A stretch of DNA of 64,000 nt from Cytidiella melzeri (lineage: Eukaryota > Basidiomycota > Agaricomycetes > Polyporales > Irpicaceae): NCBI GenBank assembly GCA_022592445.1, contig JABYQR010000154.1:1-64000 (forward strand), given 5' to 3'. Below, in pieces: positions 25,793-35,776 of the stretch. The translations under genes and the position numbers were made by a program. Numbering within the stretch: position 1 is the stretch's first letter; every line of letters starts with the position of its first letter. The notes under the pieces are model-generated. The model worked only from the letters and a program-made list of their open reading frames with translations. It searched no databases and was not told the origin of the DNA.

Positions 25793-26905
25793 CTAGACCG
25801 ATACATCGAAATGATTTTCATCACACGTCGTGTAAACATGGCCGTCGTCCATCAGCGAGTCCAAAGCCGCGCTGAATGTCGCCCAGAAGTCAGCAAACAC
25901 TACAAAGAACGGGGGATTACTGACCTGATGGCATGTGCGTTACCTCCAGCTGCGCGTGCAATAGCAGCAATGTGGACTCCCTCAGTGTGGTTAGGCTGTG
26001 ATAGGATAAAGTTGATGATGTTCCGCTGAATTGGGGGGAGGTGCGCGTATTTGTCTTGTGCGACCGCGGTGCCTCCCTGCGCGGTGTATGCAGAGGTACC
26101 GTTCGCCTTTCCATTCACAGGAGGTTTGAATTCTTGGCCGGGGCGAGGAGGCTACACCCAAAACTTGGATTTAGTGACAGGTGAACCTCGCAGTGAAAGC
26201 ACGTACTGGTCCCCTTTGCATGATCATTGTTACAGTGCATGCTTCAAGAGTATGGTAATAAGGCTCGTGCTCGTCGGCCACAGGACGGATGTGATTGGCG
26301 TTGATGAACCTCGAGTTTCCGAAGGACTTCAAGTTGCCCATGACGCGCACGTACATTTGTTCGCTATCATGTGTAAGAAAACAGTCTCAACAAAACAGGC
26401 ACGTACGCACCTAATAGTATTGTCGTCATTAGCCCGTGTAGAATCTACCCAGTGACGCGCTTGAATAGTCCCAGTACCGTCGTCCAAGTCGTACATGCAG
26501 TTCGTCGCTTGAGGACTAATTTTGATAACCATCGCGACAACAGTGACCTGCGCAGTATATCAACACACATCATTGTCGCTCTGTAAATAACACGTACCGG
26601 ACCAATCTCCATGTCGTCAATCACCCAGTCCGCATCTGCATGAGCTTGTGTGGCTTGACGTAGCTGTTTGATCGTGGTTGGTCTCAGTGACTGCGTAATC
26701 CCCGAACGCTAGTCATCTCAGTCAGCAACACAAGACAGGTGCATACGAAGGACTGCTACCTTGATTGCCCCGCCTGGGCTTCCACTCGTACTCCCTGCAG
26801 GCGAAGGCATGTACCCACCTCCGCCGCCATAGTAGGGGCTTTCGTCTAGCTCGTGTCATTCAGGGTCAGACGGCGCGCATTAATGAGAGACATACATTGG
26901 CTCAT
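25793..26905 (-). CDS. RPA2: replication protein A 32-kDa subunit
   Basis: Six exons starting at ATG 26905 give about 268 residues, the usual length. The Gly/Ser/Tyr-rich N-terminus (SQYESPYYGGGGGYMPSP) is the region phosphorylated in other RPA2 proteins. The OB-fold follows (RPTTIKQLRQA, MYDLDDGTGTIQARHWVD, YVRVMGNLKSFG, EHEPYYHTLEA). The C-terminal winged helix ends DDGHVYTTCDENHFDVSV, a protein-interaction domain. RPA2 is part of the RPA heterotrimer that coats single-stranded DNA in replication, repair and recombination. It lies directly upstream of the RPA2-like gene on the same strand, with 330 bp between them. Two ACGCGT boxes precede it. Confidence 0.94.
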
Positions 26906-27024
26906 GGTGTTAAGGTACTAGTCGAGATGGTATTTGTTGAATTTGCGGACTAAAACACGTCACGGTGCGAGATGGGTCGTCGAAGGAGAAAGGAGAAAAA
27001 CGCGATGTGACGGCGCGTGACGCC

Positions 27025-27040
27025 ACGCGTACTGACGCGT
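27025..27040. promoter_or_regulatory. pair of MCB-like ACGCGT boxes upstream of RPA2
   Basis: ACGCGT occurs at 27025-27030 and 27035-27040, spaced 10 bp, about 120-135 bp upstream of the RPA2 start. In yeasts ACGCGT is the MluI cell-cycle box bound by MBF, which drives DNA-replication genes including RPA subunits at G1/S. Binding here is inferred. Confidence 0.55.
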
Positions 27041-27250
27041 CCGCGTTTACCTGTCACAGTCACATACATCGTGGTTTGTCAAAAAGTGGCCAATGGTAGC
27101 AAGTAGGCAGGAATGATCTGAGTATGAAATAGATTATGGATAGCTCTAAATGCATACATCCTATAGAGCATGATGGGCACATGCATGTAGACTATGGACT
27201 TAGTCGTCCAAGGAGCAAAGTAAGGAACACACACGGCAGATTGTCAGCCA

Positions 27251-30200
27251 CTACGGTCGTTTTCTCCGTTCTGGGTGATGGTAGTACGTCGCATAACGTT
27301 TCGACGCAGAGTTAGGAGAATGAGGGGGCTGGCCCTGGGTTGAAATAGCGTCCATAGCACCGTCGTCCTGTGGTGCTGAAGTAGGAGGGGCCACGCCATA
27401 GTCTACGTCAGAATCACTCTCCTCCTCGTCTACCCAGTCGTCCTCATCAGGCAGCATGATCACGCCTGAGGCATGATCAAAGCTCAGCCTATGCTGAAGC
27501 TGGTTTATCCTAGGTCTATCGGAGGTAGGAGATACCGCATCTTGCCAAGGATTCGCATTGTTGTCGTCAGCGCGTGTCGGTGCCGTATTGGGGGTACCAT
27601 CCCGTTCGTCAACAGATAATGTGCGAGTCGGGTCAACCCGTATGCTGTATCGTTTCCTCAATGTCAGCACCACAGCAGGCGTAGTGTCAGCCGCTGAAGC
27701 AGTCGGTGCTGACGGAGGTCCATTCCGTATACTCTGCCCTGCCTTCAAAGGAAGCCAGGGCTGGGGCAATATGCCATTTAGTGCTGGGTGGCCGTATCGT
27801 CGTTTACCAGTGCTGATGCAGCGCGTAAGATTAACGTTAAGTGCCTAACAATGACCTGTACTTACTTGAGAACACCACCATACCAGTTCGCCATAGGTGG
27901 TTGTGACTATATCAGGACAGTTAGTGTAATGTTCGAATATGAACAGAAAAGTGGAGCTTACGTAGTCTGTACGGTCATCTTCAGGAGCAACGTACAATGT
28001 CTCATCATTTTGCGCGTAGCGACGATGATTCAGGTAGCTTAAAGCAAACTCTCAGACATGATACAAAAGGTGCCATGCCATGTGCTTACCTCTGCGACCA
28101 TGTGACAGGATGTCCGGTTCGCAGACGCAAAACATCTGCTGTATCCTCTCCTCTCTGAACTTCAAACACCGAGCTCAAACTGACATACTTGCTAAGCGGC
28201 TTGAACGTCTTATCGGTATACCATGCCCACAGCAGGACGCCTCCAAGAAGTGGAACAAGAAGTGTAGAAAGGACGTACGACTTGCGCAGGATGAAGATGC
28301 CGGACATGAACACCAGATATATGATGACACCCCAGATAAGTCGAGTGAACGTGATTGGCCATGCTTGACCTTGAGATTCGTATGGTTTGTAGAACACTGC
28401 CGCAGAGGATTCAGGACAAGTACCACAGCCAGCCTGGAGCACACAAATCACGTACCAAAAAGCAGTTTATACTTGTAGACAACATAGGCAGATCCAAAAT
28501 AGATAGCACCAAATATCAAAGTGAGAGGTTGGATGACACTATATAAGAGGGTCATGACAAAGATCAGAATAGCTTGAGGGTATACAACGCCGTAATTGAT
28601 CATTGGAGGGGCGTTGAGTTCAGCATAGTCTATAGAGCCAGGTGAGAATTAGCAAACATGGAATAGGAAAGCAGGAACAGACCTCGGGGAGTGCGGGTAA
28701 TGAAGATGCGATAGACTATCCGCGGTAATATGACGCCAAGATTGAGTAGCTGCAACGGCATGAGACCGATACCTATTTACAGTCAGCCAGTACATTATGA
28801 ACAAATCACAAGGGAACGCACCTTGCAGAATGATGTAGGAGACGAAAAAGTGTCTAGGGTTGCTTAGCATACACGACCATCACGTCTTGACCATGCAACT
28901 CACCTAGCGTTACCCTTTTGCAGCGCAGCAGCTAGCTTCTCCGGGATCTTGGCTGGAGAGTTTGCCAAATCACGGACAAGCTGCCAGTAAGTACTCGCAA
29001 ACAGGAAGATGAAGATGACGTTGACGAGCAGGTACAGGAAATATCTAGCGAAACAAATCAGCGCTTATGGAATAGTTAGTTCTTTGCGAGAGCAACATAC
29101 TTCTTGAGTAGCGAATACTCAATCCAGCTACGTGCTCGGTAGCCTTGTAGGTAGGTAAGCGCTGTAATACCATTGTTGTTCAGAACCATTGATATAAAGT
29201 GAAGAGGTTATGCACTTGCCTTCAAGCAAGAACGGCAGACATGCGTTCAGAGTGATGATAGCGACTGAAGGCAGGAAGTTCTGTACGAGAGCTCCAATAT
29301 GAGGGTTCGCGTCAATGAGACGTGCAAGGGCAGGCCAGGTCTTCTTGATCTCTTTGAAACTCAGCAAACCAGCGAGCGCAGTCACAGGAATGAACCAAAA
29401 CGTGAACAAGGCGACCATAGCAACGAGCACAACGAGCTCGCGGATCAAGAACCCTTTATGCGAGATGCCCATGTTTGACCACACGATATCGCGCGGTTCA
29501 GGAGCCAAACGGGTCTTGCATTGGGAAGGAACAGCCGCATGTACTGTTTGTACCGCAATTTGCTGAGAAGCACAAGTCAGATGCGCAGCACGGTACACAA
29601 GAACGCGGTGCTCACCGCGCTCGACATCTTCTCGAAGGTTACAAACGCGACCGGAGTCGCTTTGAACTTGCCAGTCTGCCTCTTCTTCTTGACCTCCTCG
29701 TCCGCGTTCTTATACTGTTCTTCAAGATACTCCAATGCATCTACTTCGCGTGCAAACCAGCTAGGTCGCAGAGTCGGTCGCTTTCGATTGGGCACGACGA
29801 GACGACCACGCTGCTCCTCTATTGCACCACCATCCAGATTGATGAGATCCGTAGTAGCGGAATCGACGGGGGCTGCACGACTCGGGTTTCCTAGATACTG
29901 AACCCAGGCAGATTCGAGCTTCAGCAGGGCTTGTGTCCGCTTGTCCAAGAGCTTCTTTAAAGGCTGAACCTCTCTACAGATGCTGACGCTTTCCACACTA
30001 AGGCCCATCCCTTCAAAATATTCCGCTAGAGCACGTTCGGACTGTAGATGATTGGGCAGTAGCGTGACCATGACTGTGCGAGCGGCGATTGAGTGCACTA
30101 GCTCCAGCGAGAACAGCTGACGGGCTCTGATAAACTTCTTGTAGTTGCGGTGGATGAAATAGAGAGTGAGGCCGGTGAAGAGATACGTGAAGAGCAGATG

Positions 30201-30981
30201 GACCGATAGGTACGTGTTTGCGTCACTGATGAGGTCAAGCCAGTCCTTTCCTGGAGGAGTTTCGCCGGGTGTGGGTGTGGCGACGCCGAAATCCTCGGTC
30301 GGGTCGTCTTCGCGTCCATCTCCAATATCAATATTGTTCTACATACTACGTCAATGTCAAAAAGCTGGGCTGAGGGAAAACATACCTTCAAGTTCATCGG
30401 CATGAGGGCAACGATAGCGAAAACTGAGCACACAGAGAACAGTTGGAACGACATCTTGAAGAAATTGAGGAGCTGCAATCTTGACTGTGAGCACATGGCT
30501 ATATTGAAATGAGTAAGTTCACGTACCACTGCCGCATCCAAGCCTACGATCTGCAGAACTGCGTACTCCGATATCCGTATTGTGGGGAGTATCCATCCGA
30601 AGAATGCGTTATGAGCATGAGCTTCGTGAGGGGAGAACGCTAATGTACAATTGCTGTAGGTTTCCTGCCTTATGTGAGAGCTGATAGCACACCTTTGAGT
30701 TTTGTGCGAGGTGCGAATAACAAGGGGTATCGTGCTCTACAGTATGAGAAAATGAGGAAAGACGAGACACCAATGGTGGATGATAGCGTGAGCTGCGTCG
30801 CGAACCACGGTCCGTCGTATTTGACTGTGCGGCAGAGGGGCATTATCAGTATATCTCTTTCTTCAAGACAGAATGCTGGCATACATCTTGGTGGGGAGCC
30901 CGGTGGTAGAGGGCTGTCGTCTGATTCATCGAAAGCAGCAGCCACAAGGCCAGACCACACTGAAAGCAGATAGCCAGACAT
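27251..30981 (-). CDS. CSC1: CSC1/OSCA/TMEM63-type stress-gated cation channel
   Basis: The ATG at 30981 starts the protein, which spans about a dozen exons. It follows the CSC1 (DUF221/RSN1) plan. Early membrane spans (TLSSTIGVSSFLIFSYCRAR, then SFQLFSVCSVFAIVALMPMN) are followed by a long cytosolic part (KFIRARQLFSLELVHSIAAR, then LKKLLDKRTQALLKLESAW). The pore-forming membrane block follows, with IGALVQNFLPSVAIITLNA, the ASTYWQLVRDL segment and YNPQAIL-type helices. The hydrophilic C-terminal tail (27769-27251) is rich in Ser/Pro/Asp and has an acidic patch (DEDDWVDEEESDSDVD). Relatives are osmotic-stress or mechanically gated Ca2+-permeable channels of the plasma or vacuolar membrane. Confidence 0.9.
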
Positions 30982-31037
30982 CGTGAACGAGAGCAGACAG
31001 TGAGAGTCGTCGAAAGGATTCCAGCGTCCTTGAAGCC

Positions 31038-31044
31038 TTTATAT
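31038..31044 (-). promoter_or_regulatory. TATA box of the CSC1 gene
   Basis: On the minus strand this reads ATATAAA and lies 57 bp upstream of the ATG at 30981. Confidence 0.45.
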
Positions 31045-31198
31045 GCCGCTCCAGACAATCATTCGTGGCCAGGAAATTGGGTGGCGGTCAGTGGCCAGAG
31101 ACAAGTCGCGTGTGTACCAACGCAGATTGTGACGCACCGCGTCTCTTGTCGCTCGCGCTCAACCACCACCAACATCATTTCCCCCTGTCCACTTCATC

Positions 31199-32467
31199 AT
31201 GCTGCGGTGGTCTCCGCCGACCAAGGAGAAACCTGCAGTCGAGAGCAACAGATACTTCTCGCCTACGCCAGACGACCTCGTATGTTGTATGGTCGATGAC
31301 TGCTACAGATAGTCTAAGTTGTCTACCCCCGCAGCGTACACTGGTCTTTGACTACCTCTGCCATGGCTCATACACAAGCACAGCGCGAGCTTTCTTGCGA
31401 GATTCGATGATACTCCGTACTAGCGACGACGAATTAATGGACGTAGACGACGGCGCGGCTCACTCGCCAGTAGACCTTGCATCTGAGGAGAGATTACGGC
31501 TAGCACAGCTCCGGCGAGGTGCGTGTATACCGCTTGAACGCCGATAGACCCACCTGATGCCAATCCCCTTACAGAGATCAGAGTGCAAATTCTGTGTGGC
31601 AAGGTGGACGACGCGATCGCGCTTCTCAAGACCTACTTTCCCGCCGTTCTTTCACAAGACCCACACGACCATTCGATGCACACTTCGACCACCTCAAACG
31701 ATACCTTCACCTACATTGCCCCTCGGTCGGTAGATCCTACCCATCTCCTTCTCGACCTGCGCATCCTTGGCTTCATCGAGGCTGCACGTACGATCCCCCT
31801 TCCATATCATCCTCCTGGTTCATCGGCGTCATCACCTCCTCCGTCATCCCACACTATTCCGACATCCCCAAGGACAGGTGGAGGTCATTCTCAGGAGTAC
31901 TCAGAGCCCAACGTACAGCAGCAGTTGCTGCTGCACAAAGCCCAGAAGCTTTACTCTGATGCAAACTGTCTTGCGAAGGCCGACGACCGTGCGCTGTATC
32001 TGAAAGAACTTGCCAATGTCGGCGCTCTGCTCGCGTATCGCGTACCCGAGGACAGCCCTCTCGCAGCGTACTTGTCCCAGGATCGTCGTGAAGAAATGGC
32101 GGAACAAATTGATGGTGCTATCCTCTGTACGTCTGAACGATCTTCGTCTGAGTGCTCTGCTGACGCCTTGGCTGACGCACTATCACTTCTTGATGTAGAT
32201 CACACGGGAGACCTGGCCGCTTCGAGGATCGAGCTGGCTGCACGACACACATCTGTGATGTGGAATTGGATGAATGCCGAGGGCATCCATTTGCCGCCGC
32301 CAGCCAAGTGGCCTATGGGTGTGCAGCTCCCTCCAGACACACTTCACTCGAGCCACACGAAGGCGAGTGACTCTGCAGCTGCGAGCGAGGAAACGCCGTC
32401 AGTGAAGAAATCACCTGATAAGGAGGGCGAGGTCCGTGTGCTGCACACCCTATCGCTCCTATACTGA
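31199..32467 (+). CDS. LisH-CTLH-CRA domain protein (RanBPM/GID-complex-like)
   Basis: Three exons (31199-31279, 31335-31518, 31575-32467) give 385 residues. A LisH motif (LVFDYLCHGSYTSTARAFL) is followed by a CTLH helix pair (VQILCGKVDDAIALLKTYF) and a longer helical CRA-like region (LLHKAQKLYSDANCL, YLKELANVGALLAY). The order matches RanBPM/RANBP9 and GID/CTLH ubiquitin-ligase subunits, which bind one another through these domains. I see no SPRY domain, so it is shorter than RanBPM. A low-complexity Ser/Pro insertion splits the CRA part. Likely a scaffold or adaptor; the exact complex cannot be fixed from this sequence. Confidence 0.8.
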
Positions 32468-33673
32468 CGATGCACACGTCTGTAGTTGCGGGTACCTCAA
32501 TTCCATCTCACGGATTTCTTGGACGACAATAAGCTCCGATAGCTTAACATCATGCAAGAAGAGTTCATGGTCTAATGATATACCTTTCCAGGCGTTTTAT
32601 ACTCAATAGCATCCGTCACATATGTATACTTACACACCACTAGACACAGCATTGGTTCGCGCTTTTGTACTTCTATCCGGAATCCACTCCACATCATGCG
32701 AATCTTGCTGGCATGCGCAGTCTATGGATGGCTCCTACCCCTTGGTTGGTGTGAAGAGATAGGCCAGCAATTGGTCACGGACGTCCGCTGCGGAATGCAG
32801 TGGCCATGAAGTGAGCGAGCGAGTGCGCCACTTTCGTTGCAGACACGTCATGTATCTTCGACGACGGGCGCAGATAGGCGTGTTAGAAGCACCCTTTAGC
32901 CTTGGCGCAGTATCTGCATTGAAGCCCCTGCCTGCTGGACTACCGAGTGAAGAAGTCGTACGACAAGCAGAGCACGGCTGGTGGCTTGGTGTGAACTTGG
33001 GGAGATACCGTTTTCCCACCTTTGTCGTCGGGACTCGGTGTGCAGTCGTCGTACGTATACCAAGAATTAGTGGCTTGTCATAGAGCAGAAAATTTGGCGA
33101 GTCGGTTTCGTGAGTGGTGTGATGCAAGTTGAAGAGAGTATTGTGCGATTGACTCACACCAGCACTGATTTAGATCCAAGGTGCCCGCAGCTGTCTGTGC
33201 CGAGTCTTGCAGAGCTGAGTGAGTGTATAACGTTTAGGTTCTGCCTAGCACTACTAGTGGAGCTGTGAGAAGGTGGGGGGCCTCGCGAAGAGCGTACAAC
33301 CTCCGGTCCATGGTTTTTCTTCGCTAGAATGTCGTCCAAACACTGACGGGGGTGCGTTCAAGGTTTGCTGAGGCAATAACAGAAGTAGGCCTGCACGGTG
33401 ATTTTCCACGTCAACCCGGGCTGTTGAAGAGAAAACTCTGCGTTTTGCTAGAGCGGTAGCTGCAAAGGTAAGACGAGCGTGGTGCAGTGGCCTTGAGAGT
33501 TGTGGTGAGACACACAAATGGTAGGGCCGCCCTTTGTGGCGCTCTCCATGATGGCGGGGAGTTCTAGCGCCATTCGGCAGTACACTCTGACGCACGAGTA
33601 CTCCAAATCGTGAGTGGTGATGGGGCTCGAAACGATGGAAGCACTTCCCGGTCTCCACCTCCTCCACACAACG
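32468..33673. other. intergenic region without a supported gene
   Basis: This region is about 1.2 kb. Overlapping open frames lie on both strands at about 32735-33157, but they have no recognisable domain and no splice support. Confidence 0.45.
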
Positions 33674-33680
33674 TATATAA
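33674..33680 (+). promoter_or_regulatory. TATA box of the gene at 33781
   Basis: TATATAA lies about 100 bp upstream of the ATG and is followed by a C/T-rich leader. Confidence 0.55.
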
Positions 33681-33780
33681 ACCCCCGCTCGCGTTCCCTG
33701 AGCTCTCCCCAACTTGCCTTCAGTCCGCCCTCACCACCCCCATTCGACCACTGACCCAAGTCTAGCCAACTTCTACAACC

Positions 33781-35275
33781 ATGTCTGTCGCTGTATCCCA
33801 CATGCCCTTCACCCCTGCGGGCCACTTCCACAGCGCCAAGAACTCGCCGATGATGCCCTCCATCAATCCGTTCGCTGCGCCCTTCAGGCCCTCCGGAGTC
33901 ATCATCCAGCCCTCTGCTACCGGTACTGGTGTTCGCAGACTCTCGACTGGCGCTGCTTTGGCTGAAGCCGTTGGCATTGACTTGAATGCGATTGGAAAAG
34001 GTCCGTTGGTCCCGCCCAGTATGGAGTGTTCCTAGCTCTAACACTTTCCACAGCTGAGGCAAAGAAGATCATGTCTATCGAACACAAGGTTCTTGGCTTT
34101 CGTCCTCCCCAAGGCTCATTCGCCGCAGAGGCGCAAGCCGCAGCAGCAAAGCACCCGGAGGTACCGGGTACATTGTTAGACTCGGAGAAGCTCACGGAGG
34201 CCGCCAAGATTGATGCGCAGCGCATTTTGTCAGTGCCCCATCCTCATGTTGGAGTTATGCCACTGACACGGTCGCTTGCAGGGCGGAGCGCAATCAATCT
34301 TCTGGCTCAGCAAGCCCCACCAGCTCCGCAGCTGACAAGGGAGCGCTGGCGCCCACAAGTGGGAACGTGCCCGACTTGGATTTGAGCACCCTCAGTGAAG
34401 GTGAGACTTGGCCATGGCAACATTCTACGAGAGCCACTCATTCTGATGTCCGTTTATCAGCTGACGCACGCCTCTTGATGTCCCACGAACATCGCGCCTT
34501 GGGCTTTCGCCCGCCCCCAGGCTCCGTCGCTGCAGAGGCACAGGCGCTGGTGGCCAAAACCTCTGAGGTGGAGAGCGTCACTGCTCCGAAAGCGAGGAGG
34601 ATGTCGAATGACGTGAAGCCGCGCCGTGGCTCAGATGAATCTTCCTCTTCCACCAATTGGAGAAAGCCGGCTGATCTTGCTGGCAAGCCGAAGGTCCGCA
34701 GAGCTTCAAATGATTCGAACCAGAGCAAGAGGTCCAGCAGCGAAGAGGGCGATATACCTGCCTTCAAGGCCAATTCCTCGAGGAGGAAGAGTTTGAATAT
34801 CACTGGCCTCACTGCTCTTGAAAAGGAGGCATTGTTGAGGGAGGTCGCGCTGCGGGATGCTGAGAGGATCAAGTACGTAGCTCAGGCCTCATCCCTCATC
34901 AGGAGTGATACTCACGTGTGTCCTACTCGTAGAGCAACTCGAGGTATCAACGGCCAGACCGCAAGCGAGAACGCGCACGTTGAGGTGGGCGATAAGACCG
35001 CTACCAACTCACCCAACCTACACAAGTCATCTACGAACCTACCTGGCCCAGTTCAGGAAGTCCAGGAAACAGTAGCGGCCCTCGCTGAACCTATTGGGCC
35101 CACTCTTGACAGTCTGACACAGCGCGTCTCAGTTACACCTACTGGAGAAAGGGTGTCTGTTATGGCGCCAGTCGACCCGATTCCCGAGCAGGAGGAAGAG
35201 GAGATGACGCGTGGAGTCATGTTGCGCACCGAAACAGGAGACTCGGTGGAGATTGTTGGTGACATTGTCGCATAG
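33781..35275 (+). CDS. uncharacterised protein with duplicated EHxxLGFRPPxGS motif and five RRxS sites
   Basis: Five exons give about 430 residues. I recognise no named domain with confidence. Two copies of one motif are clear. Copy 1 (about 34057-34160) reads MSIEHKVLGFRPPQGS and then AAEAQ. Copy 2 (about 34465-34565) reads MSHEHRALGFRPPPGS and then AAEAQ. The Ala-rich helix-like repeats recall seed-maturation/LEA-type SMP repeats, but that is only a guess. Five RRxS sites (RRLS, RRMS, RRGS, RRAS, RRKS) lie between 33934 and 34792 and fit the consensus for protein kinase A-like kinases. The rest is Ser/Thr/Pro-rich and probably disordered, with an acidic stretch (EQEEEEM) near the end. There is no signal peptide or membrane span. 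The promoter has a strong TATA box. Confidence 0.75.
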
Positions 35276-35776
35276 AGCATTTCTGACTTGCAGGAGTCGA
35301 GCTGAAAAGTGGCACGCGCACCGGTGGAGTTTAGATTGTACAATTTTTAGTAGGAAGGCCGACCTATGACTCGGTCCATTAGCATCGTGAAGCATGCATT
35401 GTATATACATACGCTCATTATTGTGGGCTAATAGCACGCATTATCATCATACTTGTACCAATATTCCATATATGTAGTGTGCTCGAGGGTGACATGGCAA
35501 GAAGCTTAAACTTGAATTTGGCACAAGGCGGCTTTGAAACATAACATGTACAAGCAAGTAAATCTATAGATCTAGATGAACAGTTATTGAATTCAACGCG
35601 GCTCAAGCTCGACAACTTTGGTCAGTATACACCAGTCTCCATACGCTACACCCGGTGCCACGACAAGGGGCCATATTTTGGTCTCAGCTAGCTCGTACTG
35701 CTCATCTGTCTCTTTCGCAACTCCAAAAGCCCAAGACGGAGAGTACTCTGCGCATTGCCTCGCATTTGACGCGTAT
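35276..35776. other. intergenic region before MED16
   Basis: About 500 bp with the 3' side of the preceding gene. A minus-strand open frame (35802-35593) reads well but has no ATG and no upstream exon that I can support. Confidence 0.4.

Noticed and set aside
32735..33157. 140-codon minus-strand frame in the intergenic region
   Set aside because: No domain, no splice support, and an overlapping plus-strand frame of similar quality.
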